Shown piece after piece: positions 12,022 to 22,811 of a DNA stretch of 64,000 nucleotides. The stretch's first letter is position 1. The number at the start of each line of letters is the position of its first letter. Under the pieces are notes generated by a model that searched no databases, was not told the origin of the DNA, and saw nothing but the letters and a program-made list of their open reading frames with translations. This DNA comes from Lepraria neglecta (lineage: Eukaryota; Ascomycota; Lecanoromycetes; Lecanorales; Stereocaulaceae). The stretch is from the NCBI GenBank assembly GCA_033220425.1, contig CM065647.1:124001-188000 (forward strand), given 5' to 3'. The translations under genes were made by a program, and so were the position numbers.

Positions 12022-13260
12022 TGTTACGATCAGGAAACATGATCAGGGATGCGCTCAGGGAGCGTAGCGCCCGTCAGGGTTCGAGTCGACGAATTAGTGT
12101 CCGACTCGGACAGGACCCTGAAGGCTTGGCATGGTAAGCGATGAGCGCAATGAGCGCAGGGCAATTAGTGCGCTCAAAGCGATCAGAAGATGAGCGCAGC
12201 GAGCGCAATGAGCGCAGTGCGATCAGCGCGATCGGTGCGATCATGGAATGCTTGGCATGGATTTCTATTGCTATATATGCAGAGCACTACTCACCACTTA
12301 GAGCATCGTGCTCAACTTCGATAAGATCTTTCTTCTAATAACAGATTATAAGGAAATTCGGAGCAATTCCGCACTTACAGCCAATCAAAGTGCTCCTATA
12401 TTCAGTAGTCGATTCCCTCTTTCAGCTAGCGCCGCCAAGCGCAACTTCTTCGCAGTACTTGCCCGCGCCACATACTTCATATGATACCGAGGTGAGTTCA
12501 AGATTTTGGAGTTAGCTATTAGCTTGCTTGCGCATCAAGAACTTTTAGAATCGGCCCATTTGCGCAATAGTTATGAGTAAAAGAAGCGTTTTCGCCATGT
12601 TTTGCTGGCAGCGCAAGCTCGGTGGCAAATGCCAAGCATTGAGCTTGGCGCCGCAAGACCCTGGAACATCAAAAGTTGAATGCGCATCGCAACTTCTTCG
12701 CAGCAACGCCCCGCGCCATATACGTCATATGATATCGTCATACTTTTATAAGTTTTGGAACTAAGCATGCGCTTTCCAACACCGTTCGAATTTTAAAATT
12801 TTGCTGAGATTTGGCCAAGGAAAGCTCAAAAAACATGTTTTTGCCTGCCTGAAACTGCCCCCGCAGTCACCCCCCGAAGTGCCTCCGGAGCACTCAAATA
12901 TTTAACCCTTAATAACTTTTAATATATTAGAGTTAGGGCTTAACTTTATATATATAATATATACTATAAATAGAGTGCTTTCTAATTCCGCTTAAATTTT
13001 CTAAATCGAGTATAAAATAAGTGAGATAGAGCCGTTTTTACGATAATCTTCTGTGAAGATTATAGGTACTCACTTGTATCTACTATACTTGATTACATAC
13101 GATAGATCTCCTAAGCCTAAGTACTAAACATAAATAATCTGATCTTATACTAGACTACTTAGTATTATCTAAAGCCTGCTTTACTCTCTTACAAAGGTAG
13201 TATCTCTATTTCTATTAAAAATCAATCTATATACGATACTAGTACGCACGATTTATAATA
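12022..13260 (+). repeat. 5' LTR of B2, split by a Helitron-like element
   Basis: About 489 bp of LTR. It begins TGTTACGATC and ends TATAATA immediately before the CTTTRA-type primer region. A dense GAGCGC array lies at 12137-12240, and a TATATATG box is followed by GTGCTCAA (12308-12315). The Helitron-like element is inserted 11 nt downstream of that string. Confidence 0.8.
12327..13076 (+). mobile_element. Non-autonomous Helitron-like element, copy 2
   Basis: A 750-bp copy inserted between A and T in the B2 LTR. It has the same 5' TCTTTCTTCTAATAACAG, the same 3' hairpin (about 13044-13062), and the terminus CTTG. It contains two internal units spaced about 247 bp apart (starts near 12441 and 12688). 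The region is less RIPed than the LTR tissue around it, apart from the AT-rich 3' quarter. No transposase is encoded. Confidence 0.75.
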
Positions 13261-13586
13261 CTTTAAATACCCTTAAGGATAAATACTATACTAAGAGACT
13301 CTAGGGCTAATACCCTAAGCTCCTAAGGAGGGAGTAGATTATAAAGACGCTCTATAGTTGACGAAGGACTTAGTAGATATATTAAGATAGTCTAGCCTAA
13401 TTTACTTATACTATAGAGAAAGAGAGATAAGCTCGAGGGATAGCTATCCTAGATATTATTATACTTAGCGTTCTAAAGGGAACTAATACCTACTTAATAA
13501 TATCCTATCTTCGCGATTATTTATTTATATAGAAGAGTCTAGAAATAGATTAATCCGTTCCTAAAGAAATATATAGAAGAACTAGA

Positions 13587-13995
13587 TATAAAGGCCGATC
13601 ATGGAGATACTAGACCAGATTCGGGAGACTATCCCTCTAGTACGGCTATACGATAGCGCAAGTCGCATAGTGTCACGGGCTGGCCATATATACGCATACC
13701 TCATTGGGCCTAGCTTAGAGGCTTGCTGCCGCATATCTATATAGATTCCTCGCGCGCCTATATGGCCTTCTTTCCTTAGCATTAGTATTTTATCCATATT
13801 ACCTCATTGATAGCTACCGTTCTACCACTACTAGATTAGGCCGTAATATATAGTAGATCGGCTTGATACGAGGGTGCAATCTCCCTCGATAAATATATTA
13901 TCTCTAAGGACTCCTACCTGAGTTCCTCAGGATTCAGTCTATCTAGTAGCAATTCTACCAGTTATATTAGTTACGTATGCCTAGACCCCGTTATA
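13587..13995 (+). repeat. 5' LTR of A2, split by a solo LTR
   Basis: 226 bp of A-type LTR once the 183 bp of solo LTR plus duplicated target are discounted. It begins TATAAAGGCC and ends CCCCGTTATA. Confidence 0.85.
13671..13848. mobile_element. Solo LTR (178 bp) of another family
   Basis: It starts TGTCACGGGC and ends GCCGTAATA, an inverted TG...CA terminus. It is flanked by CATAG (13666-13670) and TATAG (13849-13853), the same 5-bp target apart from one C-to-T change. It lies inside the A2 5' LTR. No internal region remains, so it is most simply the product of LTR-LTR recombination. The parent family is not otherwise seen in the window. Confidence 0.75.
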
Positions 13996-16900
13996 TTTCT
14001 AAATCCTGAAACTCTTGCTATCATCGATACGATAGTAAGGGGAGTATACCCGTCTAATAACTAACTAACGCTGTAACTACTATTATCGCTACCTACCTAC
14101 CGATTAACGCCGGCGTTAAGCTAGTTAGTTAAAATTCGAATTAAATATCGAACTAAATAGTTAACTATAAATTATAATAGCTTCCTTAACGAGAGTAAGA
14201 TAATAACTCAGATTAGATCCTAGCGATAGTACGCTTAGAGGAGCCGACGCGGGCGAAGAAGCTAGTACCAGTATAATATAGGTAAATACCGAGGAGTATA
14301 CAGCGTTTTAGGCCTATTAGATATACCGTTAATAGACCTTATTAAGTTTTAAGACGTAAGGGATAGTAAAGAGATCGATCCTAAGCTTAAAGATAAAAGA
14401 CCTAAAGCTATATAAGAGTAATACCCCGGAGGAACTAGACGACTTTCTATATAAATATAAGCGTTAGTTTAATACTAAGGGCTTTAAGTAAGAAGACCCT
14501 AAAGGCGAGATACTAGTAGGCTAAGTATATTAAATAGAGGAAATAAAGAAGAAAGTCGCTTACGCTATAGGCTTTCTAGAGGATAGAGCTAAGACTAACT
14601 AGAAGTCTTAGTTACTATAGTTCCCGGTAGGGCTAACTCGTAGATATATTTTAAGATATTATTATACGAGTTCCTCGAGGGCGATAAAGACGAGGCGTAT
14701 ACTAAAGGTAGCTAGAAACTAGTATACGCAAGGTAGTAAAAGGGCGATTCGGTTAATAAATATTATAACTATACGTACAAGCTATATATTCGCCTTAGGA
14801 CCCTTAACAGGGAATAATCTTTTACTAATCAATAATTCTTCGACTACTTCCGAGTATAACTACTTTAGGAGTATAGGATAAAGCTAGATAAGCTAATTTC
14901 TAGGCCAAAGACTATATATAAACTATTATATCAGGTTTACTAATACGAGAAAATAGTAAGAATATATATATAGAAGGACGAATAGAGAGATAAGTCTTAT
15001 CCTAAAGGGTCTACGAAACCCTAAGTTTCGAAGAAGGATAATAAATCTAACTAAATAGCTAATTATAATTAGAAGAAGGGTTATAATAGTAAGAAGGACT
15101 TAGTTAATAAGCCTCCCTTCGTTATATAGAAGGATAAATTATCTAAAGATATCCGGGACTGTCGATAGAAAGATTAGGCGTACTTTAAATACGAGTTATC
15201 TAGATATAAGATACGCGATTATAGCAAAGGAATAAATATTATATAATACCTAAGCAATACTCGATATAGTAAAAAACAAGTAGGTATAGTAATAGCTCTA
15301 ACTACTATATCTATACGAGGAGTAATTATAATAACTCCTCCCGTCGATAAATCCGAGCTAATAGATATCTTATTAGGCTACGCTAGTCCAAGTTAGAATA
15401 TCGAGTTAAATATCGAGTTAAATACTAAGTCGAATATCGAATTAAATATCCCGCTAGCTACTAAGGTAGAATCTATTATTAATATAAAGGTATAGGCAGT
15501 AAAGGTTTACGCTGTAACCTAGCGAATTAAGGAACTATTAAAGATAGATAGTATCTTTATTAGTAATACCCTAGTACTGAATATAAAGGGTAAGACCAAG
15601 ACTTTTAGTATACTAGTAGATAGTAGTACTAAAGTAAATATCATCAACTATATAAGCGCCTAGAAGATGGGCTTACTAGTACTTAATACTAATATTAGCT
15701 AAGTATAATCTATAGAGAGGTAGTAAAGATCTATAGGATATACTATATCGAATTCCAGTAAGAGGACGAATAAGGCCGAGTTCGCTACTTTTAGGACACC
15801 TTTCTCGCTATAGATATTAATACCTGAATAATTCTTAGTATACTATAGCTAACTATAGCGAATCTAGATATTAATTAGGTTAAGAAGTTATTCCGGTAGA
15901 GGATCTATACTACGGTAGTAGCTCTCACGACCACTTATCGAGTAGATATTATAGATCTAAAGGAGTTTACTCGGCTTGCTATTAGTAAGGAAGTATACTA
16001 TTTTATTATATATATACGTCAAGTAGTAAACGCTAACGAGCCTCCGGTCTATGGGGATCGTCGCGTATATATTAGTTAGGCAAGTAGTACTACTACTAAG
16101 ATAGTACAAATACCGCCGGAGTATAGCGAGTACTCTAACGTCTTTTCGGATAGTAGTACTATAGGGTTACTAGAGTATATACCTGTAGATTACGCTATTG
16201 ACCTTATAGACGAGCGATAGCCGCCCTATAGTCCTATCTATAACCTGAATAAGGTAGAGCTTAAGACCTTACGAGGCTATATTAAGAGTAACCTTACTAC
16301 CGACTTTATACGGCTATCTATATCGCTAGCGGGGTTACTAATCCTCTTCGTATAAAAGCTCGATAGAGGTCTACGCCTCTATATAGACTATCGAGGACTA
16401 AATATAATCACGATTAAGAATCGGTACCCTCTTCCCCTCGTCAGAGAATCTATTAATCGCCTAGCTATAGCTAAGAGGTATACTTAATTAGATCTAACTA
16501 CTATATATTACCGCCTTTATATTAAGAAGGGTAATAAGTAGAAGACTACGTTTAGAATATATTATAGTTACTTCGAGTACTAAGTCTTACTATTTAGGCT
16601 TATAAATGCCTCTATAACGTTCTAAGTATATATTAATTAAGTATTAGCCGAAAAGCTAGATATCTTCTATATTATTTACCTTAATAATATTCTTATTTAT
16701 ACGCAAGATATTAGTACTAAGTACGTCGAGGCTATAAAGTAGGTTCTAGATAAATTAAGATAGTATAGCCTATTTATTAATATTTAGAAGTATTATTTCG
16801 GTATAGATAAGGTATACTTCCTAGGCTATAATATTACCCCTACAGGGGTGAGTATAGAGGAAGACCGTATCTAGTTAGTTAAGAACTGGCTAGAACTGAA

Positions 16901-17250
16901 ATCTATTCAAGAGATTCAGGTCTTCGTAGGCTTTGCGAATTTCTATTACAGGTTTATTAAGGGGTTTAGTTATATTACAGCTCCTCTAATAGAGTTAATA
17001 AATATATTACTACCTAAAAAAGATATAGACTTATACGCCCGAGCAGTCTCTAATATATAGAGAAGTATAGATATTATATTTAGAGGTATAGTATAGAGGG
17101 ATATAAATATTATATCTAAAGTGTAATGGAAGGCTTGGCAAAGTCTTGGTTGGCTCGCGACTACAGTACGCTTGGCGTGCGTTAGCGCTACGAGTCCCGT
17201 GCGCCCATTGTTTAATAGGGGGTTTTCGTCCCCCCTCTCATAGACTCCTC

Positions 17251-17329
17251 GAGAATTAGTCTTAGTACAAACCCTACTACTATACGTTATTTCATATTGC
17301 TACAGGTTCCTATTATAATTCTAATTCTC
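17251..17329 (+). promoter_or_regulatory. G self-primer pair across the LTR/internal junction
   Basis: GAGAATTAG in the LTR (17251-17259) is complementary to CTAATTCTC (17321-17329), 3 nt inside the LTR end. A TTTAATAG string lies roughly 35 nt upstream of the LTR member. No tRNA-type site is visible. Confidence 0.5.
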
Positions 17330-18095
17330 CTTCCTTATAAAGGGTAGCGATCCGGAATAAGTATACCAAGGTAAACGCGTACAACTCGCAGCCGGAACGG
17401 AGGTAAAACGTCTGGCACCTTGGAAGGTAGTAGGGATAGATAACGTTAACAGGCGGTTGGCAAAGGTAGTAGAAACCCCCCGCAACCGCCTAGGGACGAT
17501 GGCCATGCCTCGGAAGTAATAGATTTAGTACCTACTCTAGACGAGCGCCTGGCGCAGGCTCGACGCCGCCGAACCGAGCTCGTTAAGCAACACGAATTAG
17601 ATGCTATTCTAGCCCAAATCGAGACCCTCGAGCGTACCGCTCTAGATCCAGAGGTTACCGCACAGGCGAGACGCCGTCTAGAAGAACTACAGAAGCAGCA
17701 AGAACTCCAGGAGACGCTGGCTCAGATCGAGGCCCTGGAAAGGGGAGAAGTCCCCCCCCCGCCAGCTACAGTTCCTACCCTACCATCTAGTTCGGGCTCT
17801 ATAAGCTGTACTCGTGGCTCGAAACGTACGCGAAGCGCATCCTCCGACGAGGAAGAAGATCGGGCCCTATCTATAAGACTAGCGAAGCTATCCGAGTATC
17901 AGGGGAAGACTATCCGGGAACACCGCGATTGGATGGAGGAATGCGACACCGTCTTTTAACAGGCTCATCGCTATTTCAAGACAGATAAGGATCGCATTCT
18001 ATACGCAATGTTAGCGCTACGCGGTAGCCCGCGGCAACTGTGGGGAAGCTATAAGAAGGTACACCGGTTGGATACCGCAAAAGAGGTCAGGATTA

Positions 18096-18608
18096 GTGGA
18101 TCTAGCCGATAGGTTAGAAGATATGGACGCAGATAAGCCGATGCGCCGTCGAGACGCAAAGCTGGCCAACATAGCGGGGATTCACACCCCTACGTTTGAG
18201 GCAATCAGGAAGGTATATGGGCTAGATACTCCTGAGAGAGGTGATGCTCCAGAAGTAGGCGTAACGCACGCGGTATATGGTATACACGCAGTACAGACGC
18301 AACATCCAGCAGTGGAGGCAAAAGCTGAACTGCTAGGATCCATGCTTGCCGCGGTCAATGAGACCCGTTCAAGTCATATAATGAGGCTTAGGAAACCTCC
18401 ACCCCAAAGCCGGGGGAGCTCAGGCGAGATGCCGGCTCAAACCACTTGCAACGTAGCTGGTGTTCAGCTTAATCCTGTTGCTGGAACTGTTGGTTGCAAA
18501 CAACTCGTTCCACGTGTAGTCGCCAGTATGATGGCGTCTCACGAAACGGTATATATGCCTGAAAGCGATTCTTCGCATAGCAAACGCCGGGTCTTGGACA
18601 TAGGATAA
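18096..18608 (+). CDS. Open frame inside element G, function unknown
   Basis: The longest open frame in the window: 170 codons, with the first ATG at 18123 (161 residues) and a stop at 18606-18608. The product is hydrophilic and basic near both ends, with runs such as MRRRDAKLAN and HSKRRVLDIG. It has no membrane segment and no zinc-knuckle or enzyme motif that I recognise. It overlaps the end of the gag-like region in another frame and sits just before the minisatellite. It could be a gag C-terminal region, an accessory protein or a chance frame kept open by weak RIP. I do not assign a function. Confidence 0.4.
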   Translation: MDLADRLEDMDADKPMRRRDAKLANIAGIHTPTFEAIRKVYGLDTPERGDAPEVGVTHAVYGIHAVQTQHPAVEAKAELLGSMLAAVNETRSSHIMRLRKPPPQSRGSSGEMPAQTTCNVAGVQLNPVAGTVGCKQLVPRVVASMMASHETVYMPESDSSHSKRRVLDIG

Positions 18609-18828
18609 ACAAGGTCTTCTAGGGTACTTTTAGTACCTCCTGGTAAGTGGTGGTGGTATGCTGGCCACATAGGATCGGTTGATCCAGGATAAGTCTATCC
18701 ACCTGCTACAGCGTGCTCTTGGTGAGCGAACACCCAGGGGTCCTACCTGATACCGATAGTACTAGGGATAAAGCCTTATCTACCGGCTCGTAAGCCAGTC
18801 AGCGAGTCTAAATAAACGACGTGGAAAC

Positions 18829-19086
18829 CAGTGAGCCTGCTTGAACGGCACCTACAGTGAGCCTGCTTGAACGGCACCTACAGTGAGCCTGCTTGAACGG
18901 CACCTACAGTGAGCCTGCTTGAACGGCACCTACAGTGAGCCTGCTTGAACGGCACCTACAGTGAGCCTGCTTGAACGGCACCTACAGTGAGCCTGCTTGA
19001 ACGGCACCTACAGTGAGCCTGCTTGAACGGCACCTACAGTGAGCCTGCTTGAACGGCACCTATAGTGAGCCTGCTTAAACGGCACC
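18829..19086 (+). repeat. 26-bp minisatellite in element G, about 10 units
   Basis: Ten head-to-tail units built around GTGAGCCTGCTTGAACGG. The first nine are almost identical and the last two carry transitions. The unit length is not a multiple of three and no frame runs through it. There are no unique spacers, so it is not a CRISPR array. Confidence 0.95.
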
Positions 19087-22073
19087 GCGATTCGACTAGG
19101 GAAGCGCATGACATGCTCAGCTAAATACCTGATTATTGGTATAACTATAGTAGTAGAAGACTCTTTTCCTTGTTTCCCCACCGGGGTTTAAAGGTTTTTA
19201 TCGAGTCTTCCCGCATGACGAAATCATATATGCCGCTCTAGAAACGTCTGCTATTAGTATATATGCTATACTTGAGGAAATAGGGCCCGAGGACGAGCCC
19301 TTGGGAGGAGGAGGCAATTGTAATGGAAGGCTTGGCAAAGTCTTGGTTAGCTCGCGACTACAGTACGCTTGGCGTGCGTTAGCGCTACGAGTCCCGTGCG
19401 CCCATTGTTTAATAGGGGGTTTTCGTCCCCCCTCTTATAGACTCCTCGAGAATTAGTCTTGGTACAAACCCTACTACTATACGTTATTTCATATTGCTAT
19501 AGGTTCCTATTACATAAAGGCACCCTAGATATAGACTTATATACTCGAGTAGTCTTTAAAGGTATAGACTTATACGCCTAAGTAGCTACTAAAGATATAG
19601 ACTTATATACCTAAGTAGTCTTTAATATATAGAGGGATATAATTACTATATCTAGAGGTACTAAGATAAACGAAAAGAGCTCTAAAAGTCTATTTATTCT
19701 TATACCTGAGGTAAAGAAGGTCTTTAAAGATTTAAAGATAGCTTTTACTACTATAAGGGTAGTAGGTATAAGACTTAGGTCTTAACAGATTATTATAATC
19801 TTAAGAGATTTATAAATACTATATAACTAAATAGTCGTTAGATTCGTTAGGCGTAAAAACTAAGTCGCTACGACTTTACTATCGAATATTATTAGGGGAA
19901 ATATAATCCTATAGACCTACTAAGTCGGATCCCTAACTATAAGTAGGATAATAGTATTACCGAATAAGAGAACTATTATCTATTTAATAAGCTGAAGTAT
20001 ATCCTATAAGGGTTCCGTACTATAGGACGGTCTACTTTTATAGTAGGCTACTTTTAGATACTCGTTACTAGTACTAATAGAGTACCTAGTATATACGGAT
20101 AGTAGGCCTAAATATAAGCTACTATTATAATTAAAGACCCTGCGGCTAACTCCGTTAAGGATTAGTCTTTTAATAATTAACTCGAAGAGTTAACTCTTAA
20201 GGATAATTATATAAAGAGCGTTATAGAATAATTAAAGAAATATATAATTAACTCTCTAAGCGGCCTAAGTAGCTAACCCTATAGTCTCGCTAGAGGTAGA
20301 CTATACTATAAGGGACGAATATATATTCCTAAGGTATTACGAGATATCGTTATAGAATACTATTATAATAGTCTACTAGTAGGCTATTTCGGTACTAAGA
20401 AGACTCAAGTACTTATTTAATATAAGTACTTCTAGCCGAAGCTTACTAAGGATATAAGTAAATACGTTACTATATACTCTATATATACTATAATCAAGTT
20501 ATTAAGGTATAAACTATATAGTAAATTAATACCCTTACCAGTCTCTATTTATAAATAGAAGGATATATTATTAGACTTTATAACTGGGCTATCCCTATCG
20601 AAAGATTAGCGTAGATATATATATAACTTAATCCTTATAATCGTAGACTGTCTTATAAAGATATTATATTATATAGTAGTAGATAAGACGCTCGATACTA
20701 AGTAGTTCGCCTAGGTATTAATTAAGAACCTAGTTCGCTATTATAGATTACCGGACTCTATAGTAACGGACCGTAGATCGCTATTTACCTCTCAGTTCTA
20801 GTCTAGCCTTATATATTTCCTAGGGGTAAGACGTCGCCTCTCAACAGCTTTTCACCCTTAGACTAATAGCTAGACTAAGCAATAGAATAGTACTATAGAA
20901 TAATACTTATAAGCGTTCGTCTGCTAGGAGTAGGATAACTAGATATAGTAGTTACCTATAGCGAAGTTTACTTATAATAATATAAAGAACTCTATTACTA
21001 GTATATCGCTATTCGAGGCTAACCTTAGCTATAGTCTAAGGATATCTTAGGACAAGGAAATCGATCCGAAATCTTATTTTTACGCCGTAGTTAATAATAT
21101 AAAATACTTATTTATACTAATAGGCGTATATAAGGATACTATCTTAGCTATATAGTAATTATAAGTAGAGTTCGCTAATAGATATTAGAAGCTACGAGAC
21201 TATAAAGTCGGTGACTATATTTAGTTAAATACTAAGTATATAAAGATAAAGCGAAATAGGAAGCTAGAGTTCAAGAAATTCGGTCTATTCCTTATTATAG
21301 ACGTTATCGGCTTATAGTTATACTAACTAAAGCTACCGGATTGCTAGCGAATTTATAATATATTCTATATATCCTTACTAGAAAAGGACTATTTAAAGTA
21401 GAGGGAGATAAGCTAAAGCCTAGAGGATATAGAATTCGACGAGGGCGATATATAGAACTATATTATTACTAGCGTTATAGATAGTATAATTTTCGAACTC
21501 GGTAAGGATAGTAAGGCAGGAGACCTATACTATTAAATCTATTAGGAAGGTTATCCTAATTCCGAGGATATTTAGGAACCCTTTAAGGGGGTCTCTTATC
21601 TATAGAAGCTATTAGGAAAGTTTTATAAGGAATACCCTAATAGGCCTATAGCAGAATCGGTAGCTACCGGAAGGAGGGTATAATAATATATTCTAAAGAG
21701 ACCTATATCTATAAATAAGGGTAAAGGTAGAAGAAAGCGTTAATATCCGTAGCGATACTATAAACGATAGTACTCTTTTATCTATTTTCCTACCTACTAG
21801 AGAGGTTTTTATAGTTTTAATAAGACTAAGGCGTTATATAAGATAGAAGGATTAAAGTTCGAAAGATATCAATTTAACTAATCGACTCGGACTTCGAGTC
21901 GGATTTCGTCTGCTCGGTAGTCGTCTAATAATTACTAGTATATTAGTATAATATCTATATAATAGGGTACCGGCGTACTATAAAGCTGCTCCGGTAGAGG
22001 TAGCTAATTACTATTATTCTTCTTCCTACGCTTACTACCTTATAGGAGCTCGTCTTGGAAAAGAGAGGATAAT

Positions 22074-22299
22074 TATAAGGGCCGATTATAGAGATACTAG
22101 ACTAGATTCGGGAGACTATCCCTCTGGTACGGCTATACGACAGCGTAAGTTGTATAGTGGATCGGCTTGATACGAGGGTGCAATCTCCCTCGATAAATAT
22201 ATTATCTCTGAGGACTCCTACCTGAGTTCCTCAGGATTTAGTCTATCTAGTAGCAATTCTACCAGTTATATCAGTCACGCATGCCTAGACCTCGTTATA
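22074..22299 (+). repeat. 3' LTR of A2 (226 bp)
   Basis: It starts TATAAGGGCC and ends CTCGTTATA, followed by the CTAGA target duplication. Confidence 0.85.
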
Positions 22300-22356
22300 C
22301 TAGAAGACGACGATAGTATATAAATTAAATAGTAGATAGAAGGTATAGCGATATTC

Positions 22357-22811
22357 TATTAGGGGCCTGTCTAGAGCGAGTCGATAGAGGTGAAGTATAA
22401 CTAGAAGAATATATCTAAGAGGAGAAGATATATACATGAAGCCTACGCGTCTTGGAGACGCGCCAAGCCGCTAGCCATGAGCGGTTATCGAACGTTCGAT
22501 AACTATACTCTAAACTACACGTATTAGCATAAATAGTAAGCAAAGGCCAAGCCGTGATACTAACCCCTCCTCAAGTAAATATCGTCTCTAACACGTAAAG
22601 CGAGACGACTATAGCCGATTCGGATTACTAGGCTTATATAGATATCGCGTATATAAGTCGTCGACTATATCCTAAGCGTTGCCAAATTCGTCGCCGTTCG
22701 TATAGTACTATTAGTAGTCTAGTTGTTACTCGTTCTTCCATCTGACTCGGAACTATAGATATCGATTACGACCGAATAGTCGAGTATCTAAGATATCTTC
22801 GATCTTCTACT
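22357..22811 (-). mobile_element. Chromovirus C2, 3' LTR and chromodomain end only
   Basis: A C-type LTR (22357-22559, 203 bp) is followed by internal sequence matching C1 46853-47105 (chromodomain end on the minus strand). It is cut at 22812 by B3. It is inserted into B2 gag, with 5 bp TATTC on its left. The rest of the element is not found in the window. The fossil is RIPed, broken and incomplete. Confidence 0.75.

Larger units (their letters stand above)
17122..19514 (+). mobile_element. Element G: short LTR element without pol
   Basis: 2393 bp with 196-bp LTRs (17122-17317 and 19319-19514; TGTAAT...ATTACA). The target duplication is an exact TAAAG (17117-17121 and 19515-19519), inside A2. 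The internal part has a gag-like stretch on the plus strand (about 17510-18090), a charged coiled-coil segment followed by a segment resembling retrotransposon gag. A separate frame follows (18096-18608), then a 26-bp minisatellite and a purine tract (about 19300-19316) before the 3' LTR. No protease, reverse transcriptase or integrase is visible, so it is a non-autonomous (LARD/TRIM-like) element. It is much less RIPed than the host A2, hence a late arrival or a copy that escaped RIP. The gag-like stretch is broken only a few times. Confidence 0.85.
13587..22299 (+). mobile_element. Chromovirus A2 (Ty3/gypsy), both LTRs, plus strand
   Basis: It has 226-bp LTRs (13587-13995 including a solo-LTR insertion, and 22074-22299). 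The target duplication is an exact CTAGA (13582-13586 and 22300-22304), inside B2 gag. Parts on the plus strand: gag about 14280-15250, protease about 15600-15700, reverse transcriptase about 16230-17100, RNase H about 19520-20050, integrase about 20290-21000, and a chromodomain near 21550-21650. Element G interrupts it at 17122-19514. Without insertions it would be about 6.1 kb. It is heavily RIPed and broken many times. It is older than G and the solo LTR, and younger than B2. Confidence 0.88.
12022..22356 (+). mobile_element. Chromovirus B2, plus strand, 5' part only
   Basis: A B-family element on the plus strand. Its 5' LTR (12022-13260) begins TGTTACGATC and is about 489 bp without the Helitron-like insertion at 12327-13076. 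The gag region follows (13261-13586), is interrupted by A2, resumes at 22305, and is broken again by C2 at 22357. No pol or 3' LTR for this copy is seen in the window. Its LTR is a subfamily variant shared with B3. It is a fossil with many breaks. It is the oldest layer of this stack because A2, C2 and the Helitron-like copy all sit inside it. Confidence 0.75.

Noticed and set aside
13582-13797. 71-codon minus-strand frame
   Set aside because: It runs from the A2 LTR into the inserted solo LTR, and the junction created it.
18829-19086. Possible CRISPR array
   Set aside because: The 26-bp units are contiguous with no spacers, in a eukaryotic retroelement.
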